Of a stretch of DNA of 64,000 nucleotides, positions 13,080 to 25,177 are shown in pieces (the stretch's first letter is position 1; each line of letters begins with the position of its first letter). Below the pieces are notes generated by a model, which worked only from the letters and a program-made list of their open reading frames with translations, did not search any database and had not been told where the DNA came from. The DNA is taken from positions 86,307,449-86,371,448 of the forward strand of contig CM066735.1 in assembly GCA_033961575.1 (NCBI GenBank), given 5' to 3'. Both the position numbers and the translations under genes were made by a program. Source of the stretch: Aselliscus stoliczkanus (lineage: Eukaryota; Chordata; Mammalia; Chiroptera; Hipposideridae).

Positions 13080-13530
13080 TACCCTTTCTGAAGAGATAAG
13101 AAAATTGCGATATATCCATACAGTGGAATACTATTCCAGAAGAGAAAAGGAAGAAGCTATTGATACATGAAACAACAGCTGGATTTCCAAGTCATTATGC
13201 TGAGCGAAATAAGCCAGAGTCCCTACCCAGCCCCCCACCAAAAAAAAATAAAGATATTTTATGATTACACCTCTAGCAAATCCTTACTAATCTATATAAA
13301 TTCCAGAAAACACAAATTAAGCAAATTCACGACTGCCTAAGGAGGGGTGAAGGGAGCAATGGATTAAAAAGAGGCACAAGGAAATCTTTAGGGGCAATAA
13401 AATGCTTATCTTGATTGTAGTATTGCTTCCATAGATGCACACATATGTCAAAATACATGAAAGTTTACACATTCAACATGTAATTTATTGTACATCAATT
13501 ATCACCAATAAAGCTGTCTAAAAAATTATC
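13080..13530 (+). mobile_element. Old L1M 3' end, sense
   Basis: Sense L1M signature: 'atatatccatacagtggaat' with 'actattccagaagagaaaag', 'tgctgagcgaaataagccag', 'aggaggggtgaagggagcaa', then a terminal 'caataaagctgtctaaaaaa' with poly(A) signal. The last ~110 ORF2 codons are corrupt, so this is a dead ancient copy. Confidence 0.75.
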
Positions 13531-14199
13531 ATTGTTTGCACTTGAATTGTCCCCACAGTTCAGTACCTCCTTGCTATTTTTGATCATTTTACATAGTCCT
13601 ATCAAATATGGTCCCCGGGACAGAGATTTGGTGTAGTGCTTGATTCCTTAATGCGTTTAAAGCAGAATTGTGAGTTTTGTCTCTATTTAATAATTAAATG
13701 AAATATTGAAATGGTATTTCACTTTTGATTCTGTCTAATTAAGGACATGAACTTAAGAAAGTTGTTAATAACAAACAATAAGCTGAAGGCTGGCCATGGG
13801 AAACAAGGATGCCCATGATGACAATGTCAGGTGACAAGGTGACAAAGACAAGCACATAGAATGTTGGGAAAGGCTTTGAAGGGGACCGTATCCTCTGGGG
13901 AACGTTTAGGCCAAGGTTATGCTGAAAAGGCAAATGCCAGAGGAAACCCTTTTGAAATAAATATTGCAAACCTTGGGCATTGTAGTCCTCTCAAAATAAC
14001 CTTTACTTGCCTATTTATAGCTCGGGTAACAGGAATCAAACTACTCACATGTTAGCACAGGACAGTTCATTCTGAATGTCATTCTGAAGTGAAAGTTAAT
14101 CAATCCAGCCCCGTTTCCTAGTTTACAAAGATATCAGAAAGCTTGGATGTGAAACCTGCCATCAGACAGCATGATAACTACATTTCTGGGTTTTTGTGA
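13531..14199. other. Unique sequence, no gene seen
   Basis: Nothing recognised. Short open frames on both strands (13739-13969 minus, 13861-14055 plus) overlap each other and look like chance. Confidence 0.45.
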
Positions 14200-15217
14200 G
14201 GTTTTTTTGTATTTTAAATGTATCCTTTGGATCAGAGTACATATACCATGTGTGTATAATTTAAAGGCTAAAGGTAAAATGAACACTGTGAATTAATTGC
14301 CTAGCTTAAGAAAACAGCCTTGGAGATCCCTGGATATATGTACCTGATTGGTTCCACCTACTCTCTCCTTCTAGAGATAATTACTATCCTGAGTGTCATT
14401 AATCATTCTCGTGTTTTTCTTCGTAGTTTTCTATTTATGTAGGTACTTATAGACAATATATCATTTTATTTGATCTCTTTTTAACATTTTAAAAACAACC
14501 CAATGATAATGTGTTCTTCTGTGTCTCTTTTTTTTTACCTAGTATTAAGTGTTTGAGGTTCATTTGTATTAATATGTACAGCTATAGCTCCTTTATTTCC
14601 ACTGCTCTACAATAATCCATAAACTACAATATATTTGCTCATACTAAAATCTATAGAGATTTAGGTTGGTATTTTTTTCATAAACAATGCTATTACACAT
14701 ATTTTTACATGTCTCTTGGTAAAGTATGTTAAGATTATCTCTAGAGACAGAATTGCTGGGGTTATAGGATCTGTATATGTTCAAATTTACTAGATTATGT
14801 TAAATCATTTTCCAAAGTGATTTCCTTATTTACATGCCTGCCATCCGTGGACAGTATTCCCATTGACTCACTGTCTTGTCAACGCTTGGTAGAATCAGAC
14901 TCGACTTTTTGTCAATCCAGTGTTTAATTTAGTGTATTGTTTTGATTTTAATTCTGTATTTTCTGAATAGCAATAGCACTTACCACCTTGTTATTTTAAT
15001 TGGTCGTTTGTGTTATCTTTCCTTTGAAATGTGTGCTCCTGCCTTTTGCCCATTTTATAGTAAGTTGTCTTTTTCCTTATTGATTTTAAGGGTTCTTAAT
15101 ATATTTTTAATTATAAAGCTTTGTCAATTATATTTGTTGCAAATACCCTTTCTTATCTTGTGATGTGTGTGTGTACGTGTGCATGTTTGTGTTGAAATTT
15201 AAAGTAGTTGAATTTTA
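14200..15217 (-). mobile_element. Old L1M element, 3' part, antisense (interrupted by younger L1)
   Basis: Antisense L1M ORF2/3' sequence in the expected order: 'gcttaagaaaacagccttgg', 'attactatcctgagtgtcat', 'gacagaattgctggggttat', 'ccaaagtgatttccttattt', 'ccttttgcccattttatagt', 'ttgttgcaaatacccttt'. The same element resumes at 18741 after the younger L1. The last 17 bases (15201-15217) are the first copy of the target-site duplication made by that insertion. No long frame survives. Confidence 0.8.
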
Positions 15218-18200
15218 TTTTATTTATTTATTTTTTTTCTCATGTAGTTTCTTTATTTTTATTTATTTTTTTATTATTTTTGTTTGTTTTTTATTGTGAA
15301 ATAAACATTTTTTAAATTAGCTTCAGGTGTACAACACAGTGCAATAGTTATACTTTTTACCCCTCAAAGTGACAACCCCCTCCCCCAATTCTCCACCTCT
15401 CTCCTCCCCCCATATCATACATATCTATTACAATTCCTTTGACTCCCTTCCACCGTATAATCCACATCCCGTGACTATCTATATATTCAATTACAGTTGG
15501 CATACAATATTATACAACATCAGTTTCAGGTATGCAGTGCAGTGATCAAGCCTCTCCTCCATCCATAAAGTGGTCTCCCTAACAAGACATGAGACCATCT
15601 GACACCCCACAAAATAGTTACAACATTATTATATTCCCCGAACTGTCTTTCATATCCTTGTGACAATATTGTAGTTACCTATTTATGCTGTCTAATCCCT
15701 TCCCCTTCTCCCTCATCCCTAGCCCCCTCCCAACTAGCAACCCTGCTTTTCCTTTATATCTATGAGACTGTTTCTTTTACCTTGCTCATTCATTCAGTTT
15801 TTCCGATTCCACATATAAGTGAGATCATATGGTATTTGTCTTTCTCCGACTGACTTATTTCACTTAACATAATAGTCTCTAGGTCCATCCACTTTGTTGC
15901 AAATGGTACAATTTCATTCTTCTTTATAGCGGAGTAAGACTCCATTGTATAAATGTACCACAGTTTCTTAATCCAGTCATCTACTGATGGGCATTTCGAT
16001 TGTTTCCAAGTCTTGGCTATTGTAAATAGCGCTGCAATAAACATAGGGGTGCATATATTTTTTTCGAATTAGCATCTTGGATTCTTCTGGGTAGATACCC
16101 AAGAGTGGAATTGCTGGGTCATATGGCAGTTCCATTTCCAGTTTTTTGAGATACCTCCATACTGATTTCCATAATAGCTGCACTAATTTGCAGTCCCACC
16201 AACAGTGGGACAGAAAAGGGTTCCCTTTTCTCCACACTCTCGCCAGCACTTGTTTGTTGATTTATTGATGATAGCCATTCTGATCAGAGTGAGGTGGTAT
16301 CTCATTGTGGTTTTTATTTGCATTTCTCTGATGATTAGTGAGGATGAACATTTTTTCATATGCCTGTTGACCATCTGTATGTCCTCTTTAGAAAAATGCC
16401 TCTTCATATCCTCTGCCCATTTTTTAATTGGGTTGTTTGTTTTTTGGGTGTTGAGTTTCATGAGTGTTTTATAAATTTTAGATATTAACCCCTTATCAGA
16501 TACATCATTGGCAAATATCTTCTCCCATTCAGAAGGCAGCCTTTTTGTTTTTTTGGTGATTTCCTTTGTTGTGAAAAAACTTTTAAGCTTGATGTAATCC
16601 AATATGTTCATTTTTTCTTTTATTTCCCTTGCCTGAGGGGATATATCAGTAAAAATGTTACTCAGGGTAATGTCTGCAAACTTATTCCCTATGCTTTCTT
16701 CTGGGAGTTTGATGGTTTCAGGTCTTACATTTAAGTCTTTAATCCATTTTGAGTTTGTTCTCATATATGGTGTAAGGAGGTTGTCCATTTTCATTTTTTT
16801 GCACGTGTCAGTCCAATTTTCCCAGCACCATTTATTTTATAGATTATCTTTACTCCAATGTAAATTCTCGCTTCCATGATCATAGATTAAATGACCATAT
16901 ATGGATGGGTTTATTCCTGGGCTCTCTATTCTGTTCCATTGGTCTATGTGTCTGTTTTTATGCCAGTACCAGACTGTTTTGATTACTGTAGCCTTGTAGT
17001 ATGTTTTGGTGTCAGGTAGTGTGATGCCTCCCACTTCGTTCTTATTTCTCAAGATTGCCGTGGCTATTAGGGGTCTTTTGTGGTTCCATATAAATTTTAG
17101 GATTCTATGTTCTATTTCTGAGAAAAATGTCCTTGGTAGTTTGATTGGAATTGCATTGAATCTATATGTTGCCTTAGGTAGTATTGACATTTTAACTATA
17201 TTAATTGTTCCTATCCATGAGCATGGTATGTATTTCCATTTATTTGTATGTTCTTTGAGTTCTCTATTCAGTGTCTCATAATTTTCTGAGTATAGGTCTT
17301 TTACTTCTTTAGTTAAATTGATTCCTAGATATTTTATTGTTTTTGAAGCAATTGTAAAAGGGATTGATTTCCTGATTTCTTCCTCTGATAGTTTATTATT
17401 GGTGTATACAAATGCAATTGATTTCTGAATATTAATTTTGTATCCTGCTACCTTACCAAATTCATTTATCAGTTCTAGGGATTCTCTCTATATAGTATCA
17501 TGTCATCTACATATAATGACAATTTGACTTCCTCTTTTCCAATTTGGATGCCTTTTATTTCATTTTCTTGTCTGATTGCTGTGGCTAGAACTTCCAGAAC
17601 TATGCTAAATAGAAGTGGTGAAAGTGGGCAGCCTTGTCTTGTTCCTGATCTTAAGGGGAAAGCTTTCAGCCTTTCCCCATTGAGTATGATGTTTGCTGTG
17701 GGCTTATCATGTATGGCCTTTATTATGTTGAGATATGGTCCCACTATTCTCAATTTGCTAAGAGTTTTTAATCATAAATGGCTGCTGGATTTTGTCAAAT
17801 GCCTTTTCTGCATCTATTGATATGATCATATGATTTTTATTTTTCATTTTGTTAATGTGATGTATTACTTTAATTGATTTGCGGATATTAAATCAACCTT
17901 GCATACCAGGAATGAATCCCACTTGATCATGGTGTATGATCTTTTTAATGAGATGCTGAATTCGGTTTGCTAGTATTTTGTTGAGAATTTTTGTATCTAT
18001 GTTCATGAGGGATATTGGCCTGTAGTTTTCCTTTTAGGTAATATCTTCGTTTGACATAGGAATCAGGGTGATAGTGGCTTCATAGAAAGAGTTTGGGAGC
18101 CTTCCCTCATTCCGTATTTTTTGGAATAGTTTGAGGAGAATAGGTACTAATTCTTTTTTGAATATTTTGTAAAATTCACTTGTGTAGCCGTCTAGTCCAA

Positions 18201-18740
18201 GGCTTTTGTTTGTTGGAAGATTGCTGATTACTGATTCAATTTCTTTGGCAGTAATCAGTCTGTTTAGAGTTTCTGTTTCTTTTTGGTTCAGACTTGGTAG
18301 ATTGTATGCTTCTAGAAATTTATCCATTTCTTCCAGATTGTCGAATTTGTTAGTATATAGTTGCTCATAGTATTTTCTTAGAATTTTCTGTATTTCTGTG
18401 GAATCTGTTGTCACTTCTCCTCTTTCATTTCTGATTTTATTAATTTGGGTCCTCTCTTTTTCTTGGTGAGTCTGGCTAAGGGTTTGTCAATTTTGTTTAT
18501 CTTTTCAAAAAACCAACTCTTGGTTTCATTGATTTTTTGTATTGTTTTTTTCATTCTCTAATTCATTTATTTATGCTCTGGTATTTATTGTTTCCTTCCT
18601 TATACTCCCTTTAGGCTTGTTTTGCTGTTTTTTGTTTTTTTTTTGAGTTCTCTTAGGTGTAAAGATAGTCTGTTGATTTGAGATTTTTCTTCCTTCTTTA
18701 GGTAGGCCTGCACTGCTATGAACTTCCCTCTTAGGACTGC
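15218..18740 (-). mobile_element. Younger LINE-1, 5'-truncated, antisense
   Basis: A 3.5-kb L1 reading right to left. It starts inside ORF2 near 18740 (5' truncation), runs through the reverse-transcriptase and C-terminal regions to about 15790, then a 3' UTR and a poly(A)-derived T/A-rich end at 15218-15290. The duplication AAAGTAGTTGAATTTTA at 15201-15217 and its near-copy (one mismatch) at 18741-18757 flank it, showing ordinary target-primed insertion. No ORF1, promoter or endonuclease domain remains. Confidence 0.93.
15790..18740 (-). pseudogene. L1 ORF2 (reverse transcriptase) remnant, broken
   Basis: ORF2p is the L1 endonuclease/reverse-transcriptase that copies L1 RNA into nicked target DNA. 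The endonuclease part is lost. The fingers/palm segment is seen at 18034-18414 (motif [13 protein letters not shown]). The catalytic palm at 17475-17753 has [16 protein letters not shown] and YVDDM, with the YVDD codons at 17502-17513 (most mammalian L1s read FADD). The thumb/C-terminal part follows at 16837-17190 and 16183-16794, the WWDCK / [15 protein letters not shown] block near 15977-16249, and the tail WMDLETIMLSEISQSEKD at 15790-16044. Several frameshifts and stops separate these pieces, so no functional protein can be made. Confidence 0.92.
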
Positions 18741-19245
18741 AAGGTAGTTGAATTTTAATGTAGTTGGATTTATCAATCTTTTCATTAAATCCTATGAAAT
18801 ACTTATTGACCTTAGGCTGTAAAATTTTTCATCTATATTAATGTGTATAAGTTTAAAATTTGCCTTTCACTTTTAAGTAGTTAACTCATTTAGAATTAAT
18901 TTTTGAGCATTAATTAATTAATTTGTATGAGCTATGAACCCAGTTTCTTTTTTTGTTTGTTTTGGGTAACCCATTGTCTTAACATGATTATTTAATATCT
19001 TATCCTTTCCCCAATCATCTATAGTGTCATTTGTGTCATATATTCAGTTTACTTGTATGTATTAGTCTATTGGGGGCTCTCTGTTTTGTTGGTCTATTTG
19101 TCCATCCTTGCACCAATATCAAGCTATCTTAATTTACATTAATATTAAGTTTTTATTAGTAGTTGGACTAGTCATTCCACATTTTTTCTCTTACCTTCCT
19201 GTTCTTCATTTTTGCTTTAAGAAACTTTATGTCTTGAGAGAGATG
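18741..19245 (-). mobile_element. Old L1M element, continuation, antisense
   Basis: Resumes the 14200-15217 element. It begins with the second copy of the 17-bp duplication, then 'tttatcaatcttttcatt', 'gaacccagtttctttttttg', 'tccccaatcatctatagtgt', 'ggtctatttgtccatccttg', 'caccaatatcaagctatc': the ORF2 mid-region in antisense. Strongly diverged. Confidence 0.75.
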
Positions 19246-20154
19246 TCACCAATTTATATCCCTGTTTCCCAAGAAAAGGGATTTCTCAACTTGGAGAGAC
19301 CACAGTCATAGAAAAAAAATTATCTTACATTATTCTGAGTTATTTCTCTAGCACCAATAAATCTTAAGCACTGCTTTCATCTATAAGAAACCATTTTGCT
19401 CCCAAGAGTAATTAACTCATTGTAGACCACGTCTAAGTCTTCATAAATCGAAAACACTTGGCCTGGAGTTCCTTGGTGAGTTTATATGACACATATTCTG
19501 CTTTAATGGAGGACAGCCAACATAAAGAATGGTGCTTCTTCTCACAAAAACATATGCCTGATTATGAAGAGTTTGGATGGTTCACAAAAAGAACTAGGGT
19601 CTGGATAATTTGTTTGTAGTTCTACATCCCAGGATGGTTTTTAAGGGCATGTCAAAGTTACTTAGTTTTTCACTTCTTCATGTATGCATAGTGATTTCTT
19701 AGATAAGAGATGATGTGAAGAAAAGGATATAATTGAAGTTAAGATTTAAGTACTTCAGCAAAGTCCATGTATGAGAAGAGAGACTATTTCACTAAGTACT
19801 GAAAGAGTAGAATCCTTTACAGTGATGAATTTACCATCCTTTGGCTTATGACCCTTTTAGACTTAGAACTTTGATATGTTTGACAGTAGACAGTAGATTT
19901 ACCTTTGAGGAGTTGATTCACATTTAGCTTGTTCACAAAGATTGATCAATGTATAATACAGAATGTCAGTTTATTCATTGATATTTGTCACAAGGTTTGT
20001 AATATTTGCCAAACCAGATCTGGAACTTCCTTGTGAGCACGAACATAGATTTAATCAATTATTAAGTAATTATTGAAAATCTAGTATGAACCAAGTCTGA
20101 TCACAAGAAGTTAAATTACCAGTACAATTTTAAAGCTCAATGATAACAAGTGCA
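19246..20154. other. Unique sequence, no gene seen
   Basis: No exon, RNA gene or repeat recognised. Confidence 0.45.
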
Positions 20155-20745
20155 TCTGTCATCTACTACTGAGTAATAAGCCACTTCAAAATAGTGGTTT
20201 AGAACATCAATGATCATTTATTTTGCTCACAAACCTGTAACTTGGGAAGGACTCAACCGGGACTGCATATCAGTGTTCTATGTGATGTCTGCTGAAACAG
20301 CCTGAATGCCAGAGGGGATTTGATGCTTGGGGTTTAGGATCATCTGCAGATTAACCCACTCACATGCTGAGAGCTGATGCTGGTCGTCCATCATAAGAGC
20401 CGCTGAGGCTTTTGGCTGGGACACCTGTAGGTGGTCCCTTCACGTGGCTGCTTGGCTTTCTCATAGTATAATGGCTCTATTCCAAGAGGGACCATAAATA
20501 AAATAAAAAGGCAGAAATGCATAGCCCCTTTATACAGTAACTTTGGAAAGCACACACATCACTTGCACTGAGCTCTGCTGGGGAAGGTAGTGAAGGCCTT
20601 ACCAAGTTCAAGGGGAGGGGCAGAGGCCTCATTACTCTTTGGGAGAAGTGTCAAGGTCACATTGTAAAAAGAACATGTAGGATGGGATATTGGTGGTAGT
20701 CATTTTTGGAAAATAGAATCTGCTACATCAGGCTGTTAGAATCTA
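20155..20745 (-). mobile_element. Ancient LTR-like repeat (MaLR/MLT1-like), antisense
   Basis: Starts 'tctgtcatctactactgagt', then 'agtggtttagaacatcaatg', 'catttattttgctcacaaac', 'acctgtaggtggtcccttca', 'cacgtggctgcttggctttc', ends 'gaatctgctacatca'. The same layout occurs at 60440-60760. It follows the antisense LTR pattern 'aaacttagtggcttaaaacaac..catttattatctcac'. Subfamily not certain. Confidence 0.5.
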
Positions 20746-20899
20746 AAGCAACCACTTTTCCACACGGAGATATAACTGCTTCTTCGATAAACAGATGATA
20801 TTTTTGCCCCATTTGTTGGGGGCGGGGGAGCAAGAGTTATTCATTTTTAAATAGTTATACTTGGAATTACTGAATTAGATCTTTGGCTATGACTCTCAT

Positions 20900-21030
20900 T
20901 TGAAAAATATGTAGACTAGTGGAAAGGCAAGTGGGTGAATAGTCAAGAGACATGAGTATCAGTCCCAAGTCTGCTATGATCTGGGAGACTGGACAATATC
21001 AACCTCTCTGAACCACAGTTTGACACTGAG
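20900..21030 (+). mobile_element. MIR-like SINE relic
   Basis: The order 'gagacatgagtatcagtccc', 'aagtctgctatgatctggga' and 'cctctctgaaccacagtttg' follows MIR ('gggttcgaatcccggctctgcc', 'cctctctgtgcctcagttt'). Diverged. Confidence 0.5.
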
Positions 21031-21739
21031 GTTTCTTTTACTCTAAAATCATGTGACTTACACACAGAAGTAGATAACTGTCTCGTCCATTTGATTTACT
21101 TTCAGCTCTACTTTATTTTAAGAAACTTTATTTAGGGGAAAGTTGTCAAGAAGGATGGTGTTCAAACTGCTGGGAAGATGGAAGTTTAAAAATCGGCAAT
21201 CCACTGGAAGTCTGAAAATTCTCAAATGTGTTGCACAGCGCCTTTGTACTGGTGTTCGGAGCAGAAACTAATTTCCCATTAGCCTACTGAAGAATCAATT
21301 TTTGAGAGCCTAGATCATTCCCAGCTTCAGTAAAAACATCTTCCCTTAGAGTGAAATAGAATATAATTAAGAAATCAGCGGTTTCCCTTACTAATCACTC
21401 TAAAGAGAAATGTACTAAGCCACCTTTGACCTTTTGGGAGCTAGATAATTCTTTGTTGTGTGAACTAGTTCTGTACACTGCAGGCTGCTTAGCATCTCTG
21501 CTGTCGACCCACTAGAAGACGATAGAATTCCTCTTCCCTCTTGTGACAACCAGAAATGCCTCCAGAGGTTACCAAGTGTTTGCAGCAAAAACTTCCCTGA
21601 TAGGAAACGACTACTTTCTCCTACGTCATGCTGGCATTTTTGCTCTGTTTATTCACCTCAATAGACACGCCAGCATTTGAAAATGCAGTGAGCTCTGTGT
21701 CCTGTGACTGTTTAAAACTGTACAACAGTGAATTTTCAG

Positions 21740-21885
21740 TAGCCATAGGCTTAGTCCCAAAGATTCTGACTTTACTGATTAAGGATGTCAACTGGCAGGG
21801 TTTTATTTCTGTTATTGTTTGTTGGCTTCTTTTTAGCTGCCAAGGTGATTCTAATATTCCACCAGGGATTAGAAACATGGCTGAA
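21740..21885 (+). mobile_element. Possible MER5A (hAT-Charlie) fragment
   Basis: The right end 'aggtgattctaatattccac' + 'cagggattagaaac' matches the MER5A terminal phrase. The left part is too diverged to place. The overlapping open frames at 21621-21989 on both strands are not credible genes. Confidence 0.35.
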
Positions 21886-22032
21886 GAGAAAAGTGACCAC
21901 CTCACTCTGAGCCCTAGGTTTGTGGGCCTTCGACTGTGACCAAAACACTGAACAAGAGGAAGCTTGACAATATTCCAGTCTTTTTTCATACCCGCAATAG
22001 TCCTTCTCTCCAGTCTTAGGAAATCATCTTGC

Positions 22033-22094
22033 CAATGTCCTCAACAGGGAAGGGTATGATTAGAAAGACACAATTATCTATGGATTCATAGATC
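22033..22094 (+). repeat. Dispersed direct repeat, copy A
   Basis: About 62 bases, nearly identical (a few substitutions and one-base indels) to 23369-23429 in the same orientation. Shared core: 'tagaaagacacaattatct' then 'tggattcatagatc'. Weaker similarity extends some 15 bases upstream of both copies and stops sharply downstream. Family unknown. Confidence 0.85.
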
Positions 22095-22460
22095 AATCAT
22101 AGATCTGTGGCAAACAAAGGGAATGAATTATAATTAATCTGTCAAAAATAACTCCTGGAAGAATCGAAATGAATAACAAATTAATGACAAAGATAAATAC
22201 TTGTTATGGTTGTTCACTATATGAGAAGATGCTATTACTGACAGTGATACGGATATATTCATTGTTACAGGCAAAGTTAGGAAGGCAGATGTGATGCATG
22301 GTTAGTAACAGGCGTTATTAGTTCAATGGTGTAATAGCATTGTGCATTTGTGTGCCCATATAATCAAGTAAGACTAGGATGGATTTGATAAGGATTGGCC
22401 TGGCCTGGGAAAACCTCGTAGCTTTCCTAGTGTTTCAAGTTTCAAAACAGCCATTTTTAA

Positions 22461-22490
22461 ATTATTATTATTATTATTATTATTATTATT
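22461..22490. repeat. (ATT)n microsatellite
   Basis: Ten ATT/TTA units. Confidence 0.95.
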
Positions 22491-23368
22491 GTCATCATAG
22501 ATACTTGTAAGAGTCTTTTGAGTGCAAATCAACAAAAGGATCTGTTTTCCACCATGATAAAAATGAACTTATGTCAGTTCTCCGACCAGGTGGTGATCTC
22601 TTAGTAATGGCTGGTTCCTGGTTCCCAGAGACCTGTAAGAAGGGGACATTTTTTTGATATTTAGAATTCCAGAAATCTTTTGGGTGAGAAGTGGAATGTT
22701 TAACAGAGGTTATGGAGGTAAGTTAATCACAGTGGCAGGAACAGCAGCATTTCAGAGGAAGATAGGAAGAATGGCACAAGGCTTTTCTTGAGAATAATAT
22801 GTTGTTTCCTATTGGTGCTCAGGCTGTCTGACATTCAAGGGGATAAGTCTATTTTAAGCAGGTAATTCCACATTTTCCTCAATGCCTTTTCCATCTCTCT
22901 CACTGTGTCTGTCCCTGTACAGTAATAGCCATACCAGATGTATTTCTTCAGAAAAGCCCCAAATTCATGTTTCTCAGAGAAATAGAAATTTATGTCATAA
23001 TGAAGTCAACAGAAACACCTCATCCTTTCCCACACTTCCCTAAAGGCAAAGCATGACTCACCCAAAGCTATCACCCCTGACAAGAACAAATGCATTCCTA
23101 CGTTTGTGTGTGTTTGGGTGGGGAAGACTAAGAAAGTCAAAAGACAATCCCTGAAGTGAGGATTCTAAAAATCACAGCAGTTACTATACATTGTAGACTT
23201 CATTTATTATTAGGTACTTATCAAAGATTTAACAGCATAAAAGAACAAAGACAGGCATTGTATTGAGTTCAAGTTTCTCCTCCAGAAATTGCAGGGTCAC
23301 AATTTTGGTATCAATCTCAAGGGATGCTCTATCTATTGGTGAAAGAAATCCCCCAGGAGTCATCTGAA
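22491..23368. other. Unique sequence between the two direct repeats
   Basis: No exon or named repeat recognised in this stretch. Confidence 0.4.
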
Positions 23369-23429
23369 CAATGTCCCAACAGGGAAGGATATAGTTAGAA
23401 AGACACAATTATCTGTGGATTCATAGATC
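23369..23429 (+). repeat. Dispersed direct repeat, copy B
   Basis: Partner of 22033-22094, 1.34 kb downstream, same orientation. Differences include 'atctgtgg' for 'atctatgg' and 'ggatatagtt' for 'gggtatgatt'. Confidence 0.85.
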
Positions 23430-25102
23430 TTGACACTCTTTTATCTGAGGAGGAGATTCTCTACTCTATGTCAACTTGTGTTTGCCATAGTGCCCTTCTC
23501 ACTGCATGAGATGGAGAAAAGTGTGGAACCCTTCAACAGTGTTGTCTGGAAAGCAGAAAATCCATATCCTTGTCCTGCCTTCGCTCTGTTTGTGTTCCAT
23601 TATAGAATTAGCTTCATCTCGATGCCCTTCAGTTACTAAACTGGAATTGACAAGACCCTCCCAGATGTGTTCTTATGTAGGGTACCGAGTTTCTAGGACC
23701 GAGAGAAGCATTTTTAAATTTGAAGGGCTATGCATTGAGGCTATAATGAGAATTTAAAATCCTGCTTGCAGTAACCTGTTTTAAGGAATTTTTGCTACAA
23801 TATGTGCAATTTCACTATTTTAATCAATTTGTGTTAAAAGATGTTTGAAACAGCAGCAGTGTCATTTCTGATTCAGCATTTTAATCATTACTAATGTTAG
23901 TATGGCAATTTCTGTACACAAAGTACTTTTAGAGATATCTGATCCTTGTAGTCACATGCAGGAGGACAACAACAGATTTTTTGTTAAATGATGTGTGGCT
24001 TTTGCCAGTTGGGGTCCTCTATCTAAGAATAAGGCAGCACAGGAGGAAATTAGAGCCAAGAGATGGAGAAATTGGTATTATTTGTTTACCCATATCCAGC
24101 TATACCTGAAGTTCTCCTTACTCTGCTACTCTTTAAATTACAATAGGTGAGAAGAAAAAGTCCTTTACTGTTTAATCCAAACTAAAATAGATTATTGTGT
24201 CTTGCAACTGTAAATATCATCACCAATACACTATTATCTCTATCTAAAATATAAAGAGGAAACTGGAGATCAGAAAGGTGAAGAAGAGGGATCAGAATGT
24301 CAAGAAGAGGGAGGAAGTGACAAGACTTGAATCTGCTGACTCTTGTGTTCTTTTTATATGCATCCAACTGAGCTAATAATATCTGATAATGTCTGATAAA
24401 CATGCAACATCTATTCAGGAAGTTCTTCTATTAATCAACCACCAAGAATTTCCTGAGCTTCCTTCCATGATAACAAGTATTTTTGCTAAATTAATGTTAG
24501 GCTACCTGCTCTCAAGTCACACACACACAACCCAATTACGGAACAAAGCTATTAGTTTACGAAGGGATAGGTGCTATAATGGTGCAGGCCATATGAAAAT
24601 TGAGGAGGTTTACAGAAAGGGACTGGAGGGTGTGAAGATCCTTATTGGTCAGTTACAAATACTCAACCCTAATTTGCATAAGGAAAATAGCTTCTTTAGT
24701 TAAACTCTTAGAAGCAGCAGAGTAAAGTTGGCCCCAGGAATGACTCTGTCTTATGTAGCTTATCTCTTTTCTGGGCTTCTCCGTTCTATTCTTTCTATTG
24801 CAGATTGATTTCCTCCCATAAAATAAATTGATTTTCTCCATTTAGTCTCTGGCAACTAGAAGGGGCTCATACACACAGCTGGTGACCAGGAAGAGAAAGG
24901 CTCATTACAGCAGCTCCAGCTCACAGTTCTTAGGGAAGAGACTGGCATGTAGGCTCATCACTGTGTGTGCAAATTCTGTAGGTTCCCAGCTGAATTAAGT
25001 GTCATTCACTGTGGTTGTGAAGATGCAATCTTATTAGCTCCCATGGATAATAGAGTGGTGAGAGGCAAGAGGTGGGAAAACAAGGAGTTCCCCAAAAGGA
25101 GG
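23430..25102. other. Unique sequence, no gene seen
   Basis: Open frames at 23430-23757 and 24389-24703 have no domain, and no splice or promoter context that I can support. Confidence 0.45.
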
Positions 25103-25177
25103 AATTATTATTCTATAAACCCACCACTCTTTTCTTTCGAAGAAAGAAAAGAGTGGTGGGTTTATAGAATAATAATT
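25103..25177. repeat. Perfect inverted repeat: two 36-bp arms, 3-base spacer
   Basis: Left arm 25103-25138, spacer GAA 25139-25141, right arm 25142-25177. The arms are exact reverse complements over all 36 positions; symmetry ends abruptly outside (G faces G). As RNA or single-stranded DNA it would fold into an uninterrupted hairpin. Because of the symmetry, both strands translate to almost the same peptide (YYSINPPLFSF and WWVYRIII in each). It contains no TIR or poly(A) of the repeat families seen here, and no target-site duplication flanks it. It could be a templated fold-back insertion, a tiny fold-back element, a small-RNA hairpin or an assembly artefact. Confidence 0.95.

Noticed and set aside
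16205..16474. Plus-strand open frames across the L1 (also 17006-17281 and 17500-17820)
   Set aside because: Antisense shadows of L1 ORF2.
21621..21989. Opposing frames of 122 and 103 residues, the plus one with a hydrophobic start
   Set aside because: They overlap fully on opposite strands, and part lies in a probable MER5A relic. The hydrophobic N-terminus alone does not make a secreted protein.
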